Shown here one piece after another: positions 11,337 to 21,946 of a DNA stretch of 64,000 bases. The notes under the pieces are model-generated. The model saw only the letters and a program-made list of their open reading frames with translations, was not told where the DNA came from and did no database searches. How positions within the stretch are numbered: the first letter of the stretch is position 1; each line of letters opens with the position of its first letter. The DNA is from Gloeophyllum trabeum ATCC 11539 (Eukaryota; Basidiomycota; Agaricomycetes; Gloeophyllales; Gloeophyllaceae). The stretch spans positions 802,010-866,009 of the forward strand of contig NW_006920412.1 in NCBI RefSeq assembly GCF_000344685.1, written 5' to 3'. The position numbers and the translations under genes were made by a program.

Positions 11337-11942
11337 TCAGGGTGGGTCCAGGGGATAATGATATACTCTGCGTATCAATTGCCAGACAGTCCCCAAGCTG
11401 CCTACAACGGCATCGACTGTTGCGCGACCAGCCAGATGGAGGTCATATTCGTCAGGCCACCGGAAAGGAACATATTGAGTTGGGATGAGGGCATAGGATC
11501 GACTCGCGTAGCCGTCATGTGACGAGCTTAAAGTAGATGTCGACGAAGAGAGCATTGGGTTTTCGTTGCGCGTGTTACCGGGAGTTGGGTAGGAGGCGGG
11601 AGGGATCACAGAGTGGTCCAAAACAGCTTCGGTGGGAACCGCGGTAGAGATGGTTCCCCGGAACCAACGATGACTTGGAGTATCGATTACCATGGTTTTA
11701 GTTAGAGTCACTGTGACTGGCGTTTGTGGAATGTCAGATCCAAGACTCGCCGAGGAACATCTGTCTAGGGATTTCTTCATCTCGCGTAGTTCCGCATCGC
11801 GACTGAGTAGACAGACAAGCAGGATCAAACATAAGATGGCGGGAGCCGTTTGTGTCAATGAACGGATCGATTTCGACTGCGTCGCATTGCCTTTGCTTGC
11901 AACGATATTGATTGTCAAGCTAGGGTAAAAATATTCCTGCAT
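11337..11942 (-). CDS. Transmembrane ORF, probably the last exon of the upstream unknown gene
   Basis: A 201-codon open reading frame on the minus strand. Near residues 32-47 there is one strongly hydrophobic segment (APAILCLILLVCLL), followed by a charged heptad-like stretch (RDAELREMKKSLDRC), a Ser/Thr/Pro-rich linker, and a carboxy end finishing VYHYPLDPP. It starts 94 bp after the stop of the large unknown gene on the same strand. Both have a phase-0 possibility: a GTGACT donor just before that gene's stop and a GCAG acceptor just after the ATG of this ORF would fuse them. If joined, the result would be a protein anchored by one membrane span near its carboxy end. It could instead be a small separate gene. 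Confidence 0.5.
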   Translation of the reverse strand: MQEYFYPSLTINIVASKGNATQSKSIRSLTQTAPAILCLILLVCLLSRDAELREMKKSLDRCSSASLGSDIPQTPVTVTLTKTMVIDTPSHRWFRGTISTAVPTEAVLDHSVIPPASYPTPGNTRNENPMLSSSTSTLSSSHDGYASRSYALIPTQYVPFRWPDEYDLHLAGRATVDAVVGSLGTVWQLIRRVYHYPLDPP

Positions 11943-12035
11943 GCTGTAGTGTAGAAGTCGTCGGCCCTTAACGTTTGACTGCTGATGTGATAGGTTTGAT
12001 TCTATAGATAGAATGTCGAGCCCTACGGAGGCGTG

Positions 12036-14844
12036 TTAGTGAGTCACATCAGGGATCGCAACTTTCTTCATACCGAGCGCAGTCTCAACATTCACATCTA
12101 GACATCCCACGGGAAGCGCGAAAGTTGGCAAACATACGTCGAGGCGGCTAGCTTCAGTGGCTTTCTGTTTCCCCTTCCGCTTGTTGGAGTCGGGAGTGCG
12201 TCCATGGCGACTCTTGACCACATAATGCACCTGAACTTGACTACCGCCAGCTCTTCCGATGTGTACTCTGACCCAGCTAACCCACTCGTTCCCACTTAGT
12301 TGTTGGAAAGGCATGGCCAAAGATGACAGCGATGAGCTCTGATCCGGTCGCATCGCGACTGTCGTCTCGAACCGAACAGGAACACCTTCAACGCTAGCAC
12401 TAGCCACCTCCACGCGTGGGGGCTTGGTATCGACATCCGGTTTGTCCTCCTGCTGTTCGGACCCTCCGTGTGGTTGTTGCGCAAGTCCAAACTCCAACCA
12501 CTCTGAGTCATCATCAATCGGGGCAGGGAGACAGAGTCGCACAGCGTATGCATTGGGGAGATCGGCACCATCAATGGTGAGGGGGGTGACCGTCACCGCG
12601 ACCCACGGAATGATCAAGGGCCCATCTCTCTCGGGCCTGACTGGAACCGACATACTCGACACCATACTCGGAGAAGGTGCCCTACTAGGGATTTGACGGG
12701 ATCGGCCAGATGGTTTGCTGCGGCGAGTTGGAGGGGGCGCAGTGAGATACCGTAAAGCCACTCGGCCACCTTCGATCCCGCACCTAGCTGCGGCTCCACG
12801 CTGCAAGACAGTTCTGCGCGTCTGTGCATCGCGCAGGTCACCTGTAGAGTTATAGACATCGACGGTAGCCCCATCAACATCATTACGGACCACCACAGAT
12901 ATCATCTCGGTATCCGCCGCAGGGATGCGAAGGCGAGGTATTGCCACCGGATCTACGTCTCCTTCGATATCGGACGCAGAAGGCGAAGAAGACGGAGAGT
13001 TGTACATGAAGTGTGAAGGGCGCGGCTTGATGAGGACAATACCTCCGATGCTGAATGTGAATATGTTTTTGGCCGGTGGGAGTAATTCATTCATATTAAT
13101 GTGCAGAGTGATCGGTGCGAGTGGGGACCGAGCGCCGGTATCGAGAACAGGCGTGATACCATTAGCAGAGAATATGTGACTCTTCCCGTCAATTAAGGAA
13201 TCCGCGGAGGACAACATTCCTGAGGAAGGGGCACTGCTGGGCGCGCTTTCGAATGAGTAGTCAGCCACATGTTGATTAGGCAATGGGGCACGCAGCAGGG
13301 AGGACGACGACGACGAATGATGGGGTATTCCAGGATGATGGTTTGAGGGAGTAGCGGGGGATGTATAGACATCAGGTGCCTCCAGGGACGAAGGCCGCGA
13401 TAAGAGATGTGGCGGTGAACCGACGTCGTAGCCAGTGTAGCCCCGCCCGCCAGTCACAAACCACCGCGCCTCCGCTCCTGGGACCCATGCAATTTCAGAT
13501 CCTTGAGCGTCGAGGCCAATGTCCATCGCAAGAAGGGTGGCTACCCCGGGGAACCAAACACCGTGGCATGTTCCTGTGTATTCCAGTTTCATCACAACCC
13601 CCTCCCCAGACCCATCTGGGCCTTTGCCCAGCACGACGGCAGTCATTTCGCCTTTCACTTCGCGCACACCGACGCGCCTACGTCCGTCACCTTCGATAGG
13701 TTTCATGGGGGCAGCCCAACGGATGCGTATCCGCTCGGTACTGGGGAACGTACCCTGTATTCCGCAACCGTCGGGAAAACCGGTGGTTGAAGAATCTGAA
13801 GATTCGTCGTCGGCGAAATGGGTGTATGAACTACTTTTTGAATGTCTTGTGGTCGCGCTGCGCGTGACATGGGGATCGGCAGTAAGGTCCCAGGAACCGG
13901 GCTCCTCCTCTGCGGAAGAGAGAGAATGGAGAGATGCGTTGGTGTTCGAGTTGGGAGCAAATATGCGCAGCTTGATGTGATTTGACAGGCATCGAGGAGT
14001 GGGAATGGACAGCTACGCGGCCAGGTTAGAGCAGTCCCAAGTAGAACCGGATGCATCATCTTACTAAGAAAGGTGCTCTGGGAGGTTTCGTGAGCAGAGG
14101 CACCCACATGTCTATGGCAGCCATAAATTGTATCATGTTCTTCTCGCTTACGGATCCCCGCCTGCTTCGGTAGGAGCTACCAGGCGTCCGAGTCACTGGA
14201 ACTTGAGTATCATAGTTATCTACCCCGTTGGCTCTTGAGCTCGGCGGGAACTCCTTGGGAAGTACGTAGGATACCTGATAGTTACTGACAAGGATCTGGC
14301 CGGTATATCGCTCGTCGAGAGGCGGGATATGCAAGTTATATGACGCCCTTCTAGAGGTAGATCCCGGGGTGGGAGTTGAAGGGCTGGGTTGTCCAAAAAG
14401 GGACATGTAGGACTGGGATGACCGAGCAGGGAGGTTAAGGGCCCGTGCAGCGCTATGGAGAAGCGGGCAAGTCGTAGAGGAGAAGTTGTAAGGTACCGAG
14501 TTGTTGTCGATAGGATGAACTTGAGAGTTGACAATCTTGATATTTTCCTCCGGGAACAAGGGAATTGTCGAACCCGGGGATACGGTGTCGCGAGGTACTG
14601 ACAACTGGCGATGCAGCGGAATGCCCATTAGAGACTAATTAAAATTCAGCGTAGGCAGGCGGACCTTCAGGTACATCTTAATCCCAGCGCCATCGTATCC
14701 CTGTTTCGCCTTCCCCTCCACCGCTAAACGCGTCACGATATTGATCTTGGATTGCTGACTTAGCGTGAACGCCTGAGAAGAGCCTATCGTCGATAGCGGT
14801 GGACTCGTAGTCCGAGTATGATGAGAAGTAGACGTCGCTGGCAT
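12036..14844 (-). CDS. Large uncharacterised basidiomycete-type protein
   Basis: Not recognised as any named family. Exons on the minus strand: 14844-14665, 14604-14065, 14012-12036, giving 898 aa as modelled (longer if the transmembrane ORF at 11337-11942 is its last exon). The first intron was placed so that YLK joins LSVPRDTVSPGSTIPLF. The amino half has segments that look like folded beta-rich units: KINIVTRLAVEGKAK and PLFPEENIKIVNSQVHPIDN, then MIQFMAAIDMWVPLL. These alternate with low-complexity Ser/Pro stretches. The middle (from about residue 290) contains VVMKLEYTGTCHGVWFPG and ARWFVTGGRGYTGYDVG. The carboxy part has further beta-like stretches and a basic KRKGKQKATEAS segment. There is no signal peptide and no catalytic motif. 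An adaptor or membrane-tethered scaffold is conceivable, but nothing shows it. Confidence 0.75.
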
Positions 14845-16578
14845 TATTACACGTCTGTAGCCTTATTCTATGATATTGCTGGGGTTAGTTTATGGTGTCT
14901 GGCAGGGAAATGTATCACGATGTTGGAGTTACAGCAGGAGGAACGGAGGAAACGTCGTCGTGGCAATCAGACCAGCCCGAGCGGTCTGAGACGAGCTTTA
15001 TTAGGAGCCGCGAGGGCGACGGAGGGGACGGCGAAGGAGCTCTTTCGATGGAGTGCTGGGGCGACGCGCCTTGGGAGACCGAGTTTGTGACCGTTCGCGT
15101 TGAAGGGCATGCTGCCGACGCGTCCAGTGACGGACTGACCGTGAGAATACATTGGTCTCAACGGTCCTACGCGTAAAGGTCCGAATAGGCGACTGTGGCT
15201 GCTCCGAGCCCTGCGACATGTACCAGTTAGAGTTGTGTTGCCTTTCTCTGAACACTGTGCGGTACCGCCTCTGAACCCGCCTCTGAACCCGCCTCTTGTG
15301 CATCTCCTACTTAATCAGACTCCAGAGTAATATAAGCAGCTCCTGCAAGATTGTGCGACTTCATATCACTCCGCAACGTTAACGCTCACTCATATGATTG
15401 CAACATCGAGATACTCTGGAGTGGATACAGTGTGGGTGCATTTGCTCAGGTTCAACAGCAAATATCACTATACATAGATAGAGGCATAGACCTGTCGTTC
15501 AGAATTTCACTCTTTCCGTGGGGCATATGATGTGTAGACCTCCCCTGCTTCCCGCCAAAGTACTTGTACCGATATCACGGTGTTAGATCGTCAATATATT
15601 CTGTAACAACTAGGTGGAACCTGTCGGGATCCCGCCTGTGTCCATTCAACGTTCGAACAGATGACACCCATGATATGTGTCTCGGTGTTGTCCCACTTAT
15701 GACGGGTCATCAGCGGGAGCACGAGAGCACATATGATGCGAATCTGGTTGCGACTCCCCTCAATCTGTGGTCCTAAATTAAATGACAACCAGATATTGAC
15801 TTTGAGGATAATAGTGGGTCAGTTGTACTGCAATCAAGACCCCTGACGGACTCACAAATAAGATCATGCCTTGAAATTCCGACTGTAGGCCGTCGTCTAG
15901 CACACATGACTTGATACTGTAAACTGACCTTTTCGTTGTACCGGGCTCAATATCAGTGGTCATAGTAATAAACTGAGTGAAAGGGCTAGATTTTCGTAGG
16001 TACAGTCTCCCCAGAGACTGGACTTCTGACCCCGGGCAGCTCATGATCCAAGCTCTCCCGACAAGCTGGAGCTCCTGCGAGGCCATACTTCGGATATGAA
16101 TGTGAAAATACGGCTTTCCTCGGGTGCACGACTGATTCCTCTTCCCATACACGGTGTCCAGCACCAAGGTCATTCGAACCCCATTCAGGCAACCAAGTTC
16201 GATTTATAGGCAGCATGCATGAAAAAGCGCCAGAAGTTCGACAAGTCGGAAAGTTTCGAAGATCGTCGCCTGCCAGCACCCACGTTAATATATAGGATGG
16301 GTACCACAGAGGTCGGAAGGTCAGCAGCATCGAAGGTCGATCCAGCTGCAGGCGCGAGAACCGCGAGGGTCCTCGCGCAATGCCGGATTGAGCGAATATC
16401 CTTTCTTGACTGAGGACACTCTCGTACGTTATTGCGTGAGCCCTCTGGTTTATTGTGCATGTTAAAGCTTCGGTTACGGCCACCTTCTCTCCCTCGCGCC
16501 TCGTGTCTATCGTCAAGAAATCGCATCCACTCTACCACCTGTCTTAACTGGCCCAGTGGTGTGACTTCGTATGCGACC
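14845..16578. other. 1.7-kb intergenic region between divergent genes
   Basis: It separates the unknown minus-strand gene from the plus-strand peptidase. Minus-strand ORFs at 15778-16173 (131 codons) and 15986-16516 (176 codons) are open but overlap each other in different frames, and neither shows a recognisable family. A 13-bp direct repeat, CTGAACCCGCCTC, occurs twice in tandem near 15270-15296. I see no supportable gene. Confidence 0.45.
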
Positions 16579-19500
16579 ATGGTCGACCATGCTAATTGGC
16601 GTCACGTGCCTGCGTCTGGAACTCGACCCCCTTACCGTGTCTTCACGAAGCCTATTGACAAGTCCCAGCAGGATGACCGGGAATATAGAATAATAGAGCT
16701 ACAGAACGGTCTTCAAGCCACGGTCATTCATGATGCTAAGGCGGATAAGGCTGCTGCGAGTCTGGACGTAGCAGTTGGACATTTGTATGACCCGGTAAGT
16801 GATATGCTCTGAATAGTGATCGAGGCCCACCAACCACAATCGTCATACTATCCTCCATCGTCTTGGCTGTGGACATGCAGCAACTGAACTCTTTTGCAGG
16901 ATGACATGCCCGGACTTGCTCACTTCTGCGAGCATCTCCTGTTCATGGTAAGTTGACGTGTACTATAAGGTCCAATCAGCCTTCATATGCCCCACTCAGG
17001 GGACGGAACAATTTCCACGAGAGAATGAATATTCGGAGGTGAGTAACACGAGTCAGCCTTAGCCTACCGCCGCTGACGGCAAGTGTAGTACCTGTCTAAA
17101 AATGCTGGCTCTTCAAATGCCTATACGGCCACCTCCAACACCAATTATTACTTCAATGTATCTACACCTGCACTCGCAGGGGCGCTCGCTCGGTTCGCTG
17201 CTTTCTTTCACTGTCCCCTCTTTGCTCCGTCATGTACTTCGCGGGAGCTGAACGCCGTCGACTCGGAGCACAAGAAAAACCACCAGTCGGACATGTGGCG
17301 TATCTTTCAGTTGAACAAGCATTTGAGCAAACCTGGCCACGTCTGGCGGAAATTCGGTAGCGGCAACAGAGAAAGTTTGTCCCAGGTAGCCAAGGAGCTG
17401 AAGCAAAAGGGTCTGCTCAACGGTACGAATGGCAAGAATACGAACAGTATAAAAGTGAACGGTAATGGAAGTGCTTCCGCAAGAAGTAGCTTAGCTCCTT
17501 CGCCAGTTCCGTCGCGTCTACCATCTCCGGCTCCGTCAGAAGCCTCCGCGAACAGTGAGCTGGAAGCGGATGGTGGCGCTATAGGTCGCGAGACCCGTAG
17601 ACGCCTCGTCGAATGGTGGAGCAAGGAATACTGCGCCGGCAGGATGCGACTTTGCGTGATTGGAAAAGGTGGGAAGCTCAAGGATATATAGATCACACAA
17701 ACCATCTCACTGAGCTGTAGAATCATTGGACGAGTTGTGTGAACTTGTTGCTACCCTGTTCTCGCCCATACCGAACAGAGGGCAAGAGTCCCTGCCCATG
17801 ATCAATGATCATCCATTCGGGTCGGAAGAGAAAGGCGTACGTACTGAAATTCTTACCTAGCACCCTTTCACTCATAAACAGTGAAATTGGTTTAGACATT
17901 GGTAGCCGTTCAGACCATCATGGATTTCCATGTCCTCGAAATTTCGTTCCCGCTGGCTTACCAGCCGCCTTTCTGGCGCTACAAGCCAGCGAACTTCTTG
18001 GCACATTTTGTTGGCCACGAAGGCCCGGGTTCGCTTCATTCTTACCTGAAGAACAAAGGTTGGATTACTAGCTTGAGTGCCGGTGCTCAGAACCTTGCTC
18101 GAGGATTCGGCATGTTCAAGGTCACCGTACACATGACCCAAGATGGGTTCCGTACGTTGCATTGATCGGCCGGTATTGTGACGATGCTAACCCCTGGACG
18201 CACATAGAGAACTACCGGTCGATCATGCTGGCGACGTACAAGTACCTGAACATGCTTCGATCGTCCGAACTCCCAGCGTGGCATTCTCGTGAGATAAGTA
18301 CCATCGCCTCCATACGCTTCCGCTTCGCGGAAAAGCGTCGACCAGACGACTACGCGGTCTGGGTCGCTGAACACATGGCTTGGCCTGTCCCAAGAGAACT
18401 TGTGATCAGCGCTCCGCAATTGACATGGCCATGGGACGAACCTGGAGCACAGAAGGATGCGAACGGGTCATGGATTGGCGAGAAGGAAGTTAGGGAGATA
18501 CTGAACGGCCTCAAAGTGGACAATGGCCGCGCTGTACTCATGGCACGCCAGGCGGAGCACGAGAAGGTGGCCGGCAACGGTGTCGCTCTCGACTGGCAAA
18601 CTGAGCCTTGGTATGGGACCGGATATCGTGTTGTCCGCCTCGACGAACAGTTCACACGCGAGGTAAGCACTGCACCGTCGCCTCAACCCCCTTTCTTCAA
18701 TATATGTTCCCACAGGCACAGAGTCCAAACCAATTGCAGGAACTTTTTCTCCCTGGTCCTAATGAGTTCATTCCGACTAATCTTGACGTCGACAAACGCG
18801 ATGTTGCAGAGGTACGTCCTTGCTACGCGTTTAGTATGTTGCAGGCTTTGATAATGCGGCTAGCCTCTGGAGCATCCTCATCTTATCCGCGACACTCCGT
18901 TGTCGACTCTCTGGTTCAAGAAGGATGATCGCTTCTGGGTGCCGAAAGCTCGCGTCGCTATCGACGTTCGCAGGTGAGCATTCCTTGTAAGACGTTGTCA
19001 AATCACGTTCTCAAGGTTTTGTGACCAGTCCCTTAGCCAACCCTACCCCGCGATCCGTCGTCATGACGAAGTAAGATAGGCCTACCTTGTATTCAGCGAA
19101 CTGCTGACATCTCTTTTAGATTGTTTGGCCGACTGGTAACGGATTCCTTGACGGAATATACATACGACGCCGACCTTGCTGGTCTATCATATGATGTAAT
19201 AACGCACGGACTAGGCATATGGGTCATCGTCTCCGGCTACAACGACAAGGTTCCCGTTCTCACTAGGCGTGTATTCGAAGCCATCAAGCATTTAACGATT
19301 GTTCCGGAGAGGCTTGAAGTGTTCAAAGAACAGGTATAGAAGTCATTCCGCCTCGCTGGCCGAAGGCTCAAATGATCTCAGGTCAAACGCGAATGGCAAA
19401 ACTTCTTCCTTGGTCAAAGCTACGGCATGTCGGACTACTTCGGAAGATACCTTCTGACCGAGAGGCAATGGACACTGCAGGAGATGCTGCCCGAAATCGC

Positions 19501-20880
19501 GAGTACGTCTTGGTATGTCTCGTCATATGTCGACCGTACTTAGATTCTGTAGGCGTTACGGCCGACGAGGTGCAATCTCACGCCAAACAGTTGCTCTCGG
19601 AGGTAAACATGCGGATGCTTGTGACTGGCAACGTGCATAAAGAGGTGCGCACTTTGGCTCTCCACACGAGCATGTGGATTTACCAAATGCTGCAGGATGC
19701 CGTTCATATAGCTGAGCTTGCGGAATCCATCCTTAAGTCATCGCCCTTACCTGCATCCTCTGTGATTGAGCGATCTCTGATACTTCCCGAAGGTACGTGA
19801 AAGCTGGTGGATTTGTATCTTTTGATTGACGCGCGCCCGTGCCAGCTTCCAACCATGTCTGGTCTATCCCTGTGCCGAACCCGAACCAAACCAATTCTGC
19901 GCTGACTTACTATTTACACGTCGGGGATCTGACAGATGAGCAGTTACGAGTTATATCGTCGTTGCTTGCGCAGATCCTGTCAGAGCCCGCTTTCAACGTA
20001 CTGCGAACACAGGAGCAACTAGGATATATCGTCTCGTGCTCCCAGTGGCACCTGGCCGGGGACAGCCAAAAGGGACTGAGGATAGTGATCCAGAGTGAAA
20101 GGCCTCCGCACTACTTGGAATCTCGAGTCAACGCCTTCTTGAACAATATGCGAAGGGCGATCGAGGAGATGTCCGAGGAAGAGTTTGCTGAGCAGAAGCA
20201 AGGCTTGGAGCGAAAGTGGACAGAGAAGCCGAAAAACCTGTCTGAGGAGACTAACAGATTCTGGATGCATATAGATTCGGGGTACTATGATTTCTTGAGA
20301 CGTACGTATCCCATTCCCTGCAGCAGTCATGCCGCTTAGTGACAATACCTCTCGCCTAGGTTTCAGAAACGCGGAACTGCTACGAAGTGTCACGAAGCAA
20401 GACGTTCTGGATCTTTTCGATTCTCGCATACATCCTTCTGCGCCCAAACGAGCCAAGTTGTCAGTGCATCTCCGCTCTCAGAAGCCACCGCCGAAGAAAG
20501 TAAGCCTCGCTGCTATGGCTGCTTTCGAAGACCTGGTTCGAAGCGCGGGCATGCCGGTCGAGAAGGATGCTTGGAAGGAGGAATTCGATGGAAGTGAAGG
20601 TGAACCCCTCTTAGCCGACTTTACGAAGCATTGGCAAGGCATACTCGCGAGCGAATCCACCACCGCCGGTCTCAGTGAGGAGATAACTAAGAACCTCCTG
20701 GCAAGCATCCCCAAGGTAGTCGAACAACATCCGGCCCAGGTGTCAGAAGAGACCAGTACGGACGTTCTGGAAGGAGTCACTTTCATCAAGGATCCCAAAA
20801 CCTTCAAGAGTTCTCTACAGCCTTCGCCTGATCCTAGGCCGGCAGGCGAGTGGAAGGATACAACCGCAGCCAAGTTATAG
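16579..20880 (+). CDS. STE23: Insulin-degrading-enzyme-type zinc metallopeptidase (M16A, Ste23-like)
   Basis: Inverzincin peptidase of the IDE/Ste23 group; in yeast it helps mature a-factor, and in general it degrades short peptides. Sixteen exons: 16579-16794, 16900-16947, 17000-17038, 17089-17668, 17721-17836, 17896-18151, 18208-18662, 18716-18811, 18864-18973, 19029-19070, 19120-19333, 19382-19502, 19553-19644, 19696-19792, 19846-20301, 20360-20880 (1152 aa). The zinc motif HxxEH is in LAHFCEHLLFM (around residue 80), and the third ligand glutamate is in ELNAVDSEHKKNHQSD. Other family marks are GTEQFPRENEYSEYLSKNAG, YYFNV, RDTPLSTLWFKKDD and the exosite-side LRTQEQLGYIV. It is longer than the usual 1000-1030 aa mainly because of a Ser/Pro/Asn-rich insertion near residues 200-260, after FGSGNRESLSQVAKELKQK. 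No targeting signal was seen. Confidence 0.95.
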
Positions 20881-21255
20881 GTGGGTGTGTAATCGTTTCG
20901 TGTCTTGATGTAGATTTGTTGTAATATCATAATCGAAAATGGGCGATAGAACTTGCTCGCAACGTCTCAGAACCTTGGATATCGGTGATAAAGCGTTGAT
21001 TGACCTCTCTGGAGATGGTATGGGATAGATATTAGCCACGAATGGACTTTGGGCAGAAATAAAGGCGGAAAGATGTAGACGGCCGTCACCAGAATAGTGC
21101 TATACCGAGAGCGGAGCGAGCAGGAGCGTATGATGGGTAACAGGTGCCTATGGTACAACGTTACGGGAATCCAATATCAACAAATGCAAAGGCGAGAGCG
21201 GAAGGACAAACACAAGTCCCAATGGGAACATGAGAGCGTGGAAACTGGTTGGATG
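20881..21255. other. Shared 3' region between convergent peptidase and CKS1 genes
   Basis: A 375-bp gap between two stop codons. No ORF of interest and no repeat was seen; it presumably holds the two 3' untranslated ends. Confidence 0.6.
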
Positions 21256-21739
21256 TCATTTTCGGCGTATATCCTTTCGGCCGTTCCCCGCCAGCTTGCT
21301 TTGTAGAGCTAGTTGTTCGTCTTTGCGGGAAAGGTACTTCGGTCGACGGAAAAGCAATACATGGGGTTCAGGTGCTGCAGCTCGCAATCAGCAAACACAT
21401 CATGGTAGCTCAGGGACATTCATACGGACCATGGACTTCGTAATGCTCCCATCCTAAGCTTTGCTGAATCCCCATGCCTCGCCATTCCTCTTCCGTCAGC
21501 AATCTCAGCGTTCCCGAATCATCCTTGTTGAAGTATTCCTTAGGTAGGTACCGAAGGAACGGTTTCGGAAGGATAACATGTCGATATTCATATTCGTCGT
21601 CAGAATACCGATCGGAATAGTGAATCCTGCATAATCCCAGATGAACAAATGCGGCTTCCTCGCAGATGATGACCCACTTATCAATCATATCTTCAATTGT
21701 GGCTTTCTTGTCCTTGGACTTAGCGTGCGCGTCGGCCAT
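21256..21739 (-). CDS. CKS1: Cyclin-dependent kinase regulatory subunit CKS1/Suc1
   Basis: Small CDK-binding adaptor that recognises phosphothreonine sites and helps multisite phosphorylation by Cdk1. Exons on the minus strand: 21739-21678, 21626-21430, 21374-21256 (125 aa). Spliced core: [20 protein letters not shown], then [26 protein letters not shown] and [13 protein letters not shown], the hallmark CKS sequence, followed by an 18-residue basic tail. The ATG at 21739 ([12 protein letters not shown]) is preferred over an in-frame ATG 36 bp upstream because fungal family members start this way. The first intron is 51 nt with no stop, so an unspliced reading would insert 17 residues ([17 protein letters not shown]) into the family consensus. 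Without the second intron the protein would end early at [11 protein letters not shown]. It is divergent from HFM1. Confidence 0.95.
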
Positions 21740-21946
21740 AATTGTAGTATTGAGGAATGTGAGGGTCTGGCACACGAGTCTACGGGCTAGTAGTAGTACA
21801 GGTTAAAGGAGTTCGAAGGTGACGGTCAGTGTCACAGACGCGCGAGGTAACGGAGACACGCTCACGTGAGTGACGCGACTCGCGGCACTTGCCGGCCGTA
21901 GCATGACCTCTCGTCGGACAGTTGGTACCACGCCAGACACCTCTCC
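21740..21946. promoter_or_regulatory. 207-bp divergent promoter shared by CKS1 and HFM1
   Basis: Start codons of the two genes lie back to back. The interval holds ACGCG cores at 21838-21842 (within ACGCGCG) and 21873-21877, and a palindromic E-box CACGTG at 21863-21868. No TATA box was seen. ACGCG boxes fit a G1/S or meiotic programme in other fungi; that reading is inferred. Confidence 0.5.

Noticed and set aside
15778..16580. Minus-strand ORFs of 131 to 176 codons upstream of the M16 peptidase
   Set aside because: They overlap in different frames, one overlaps the peptidase start region, and none could be spliced into a recognisable protein.
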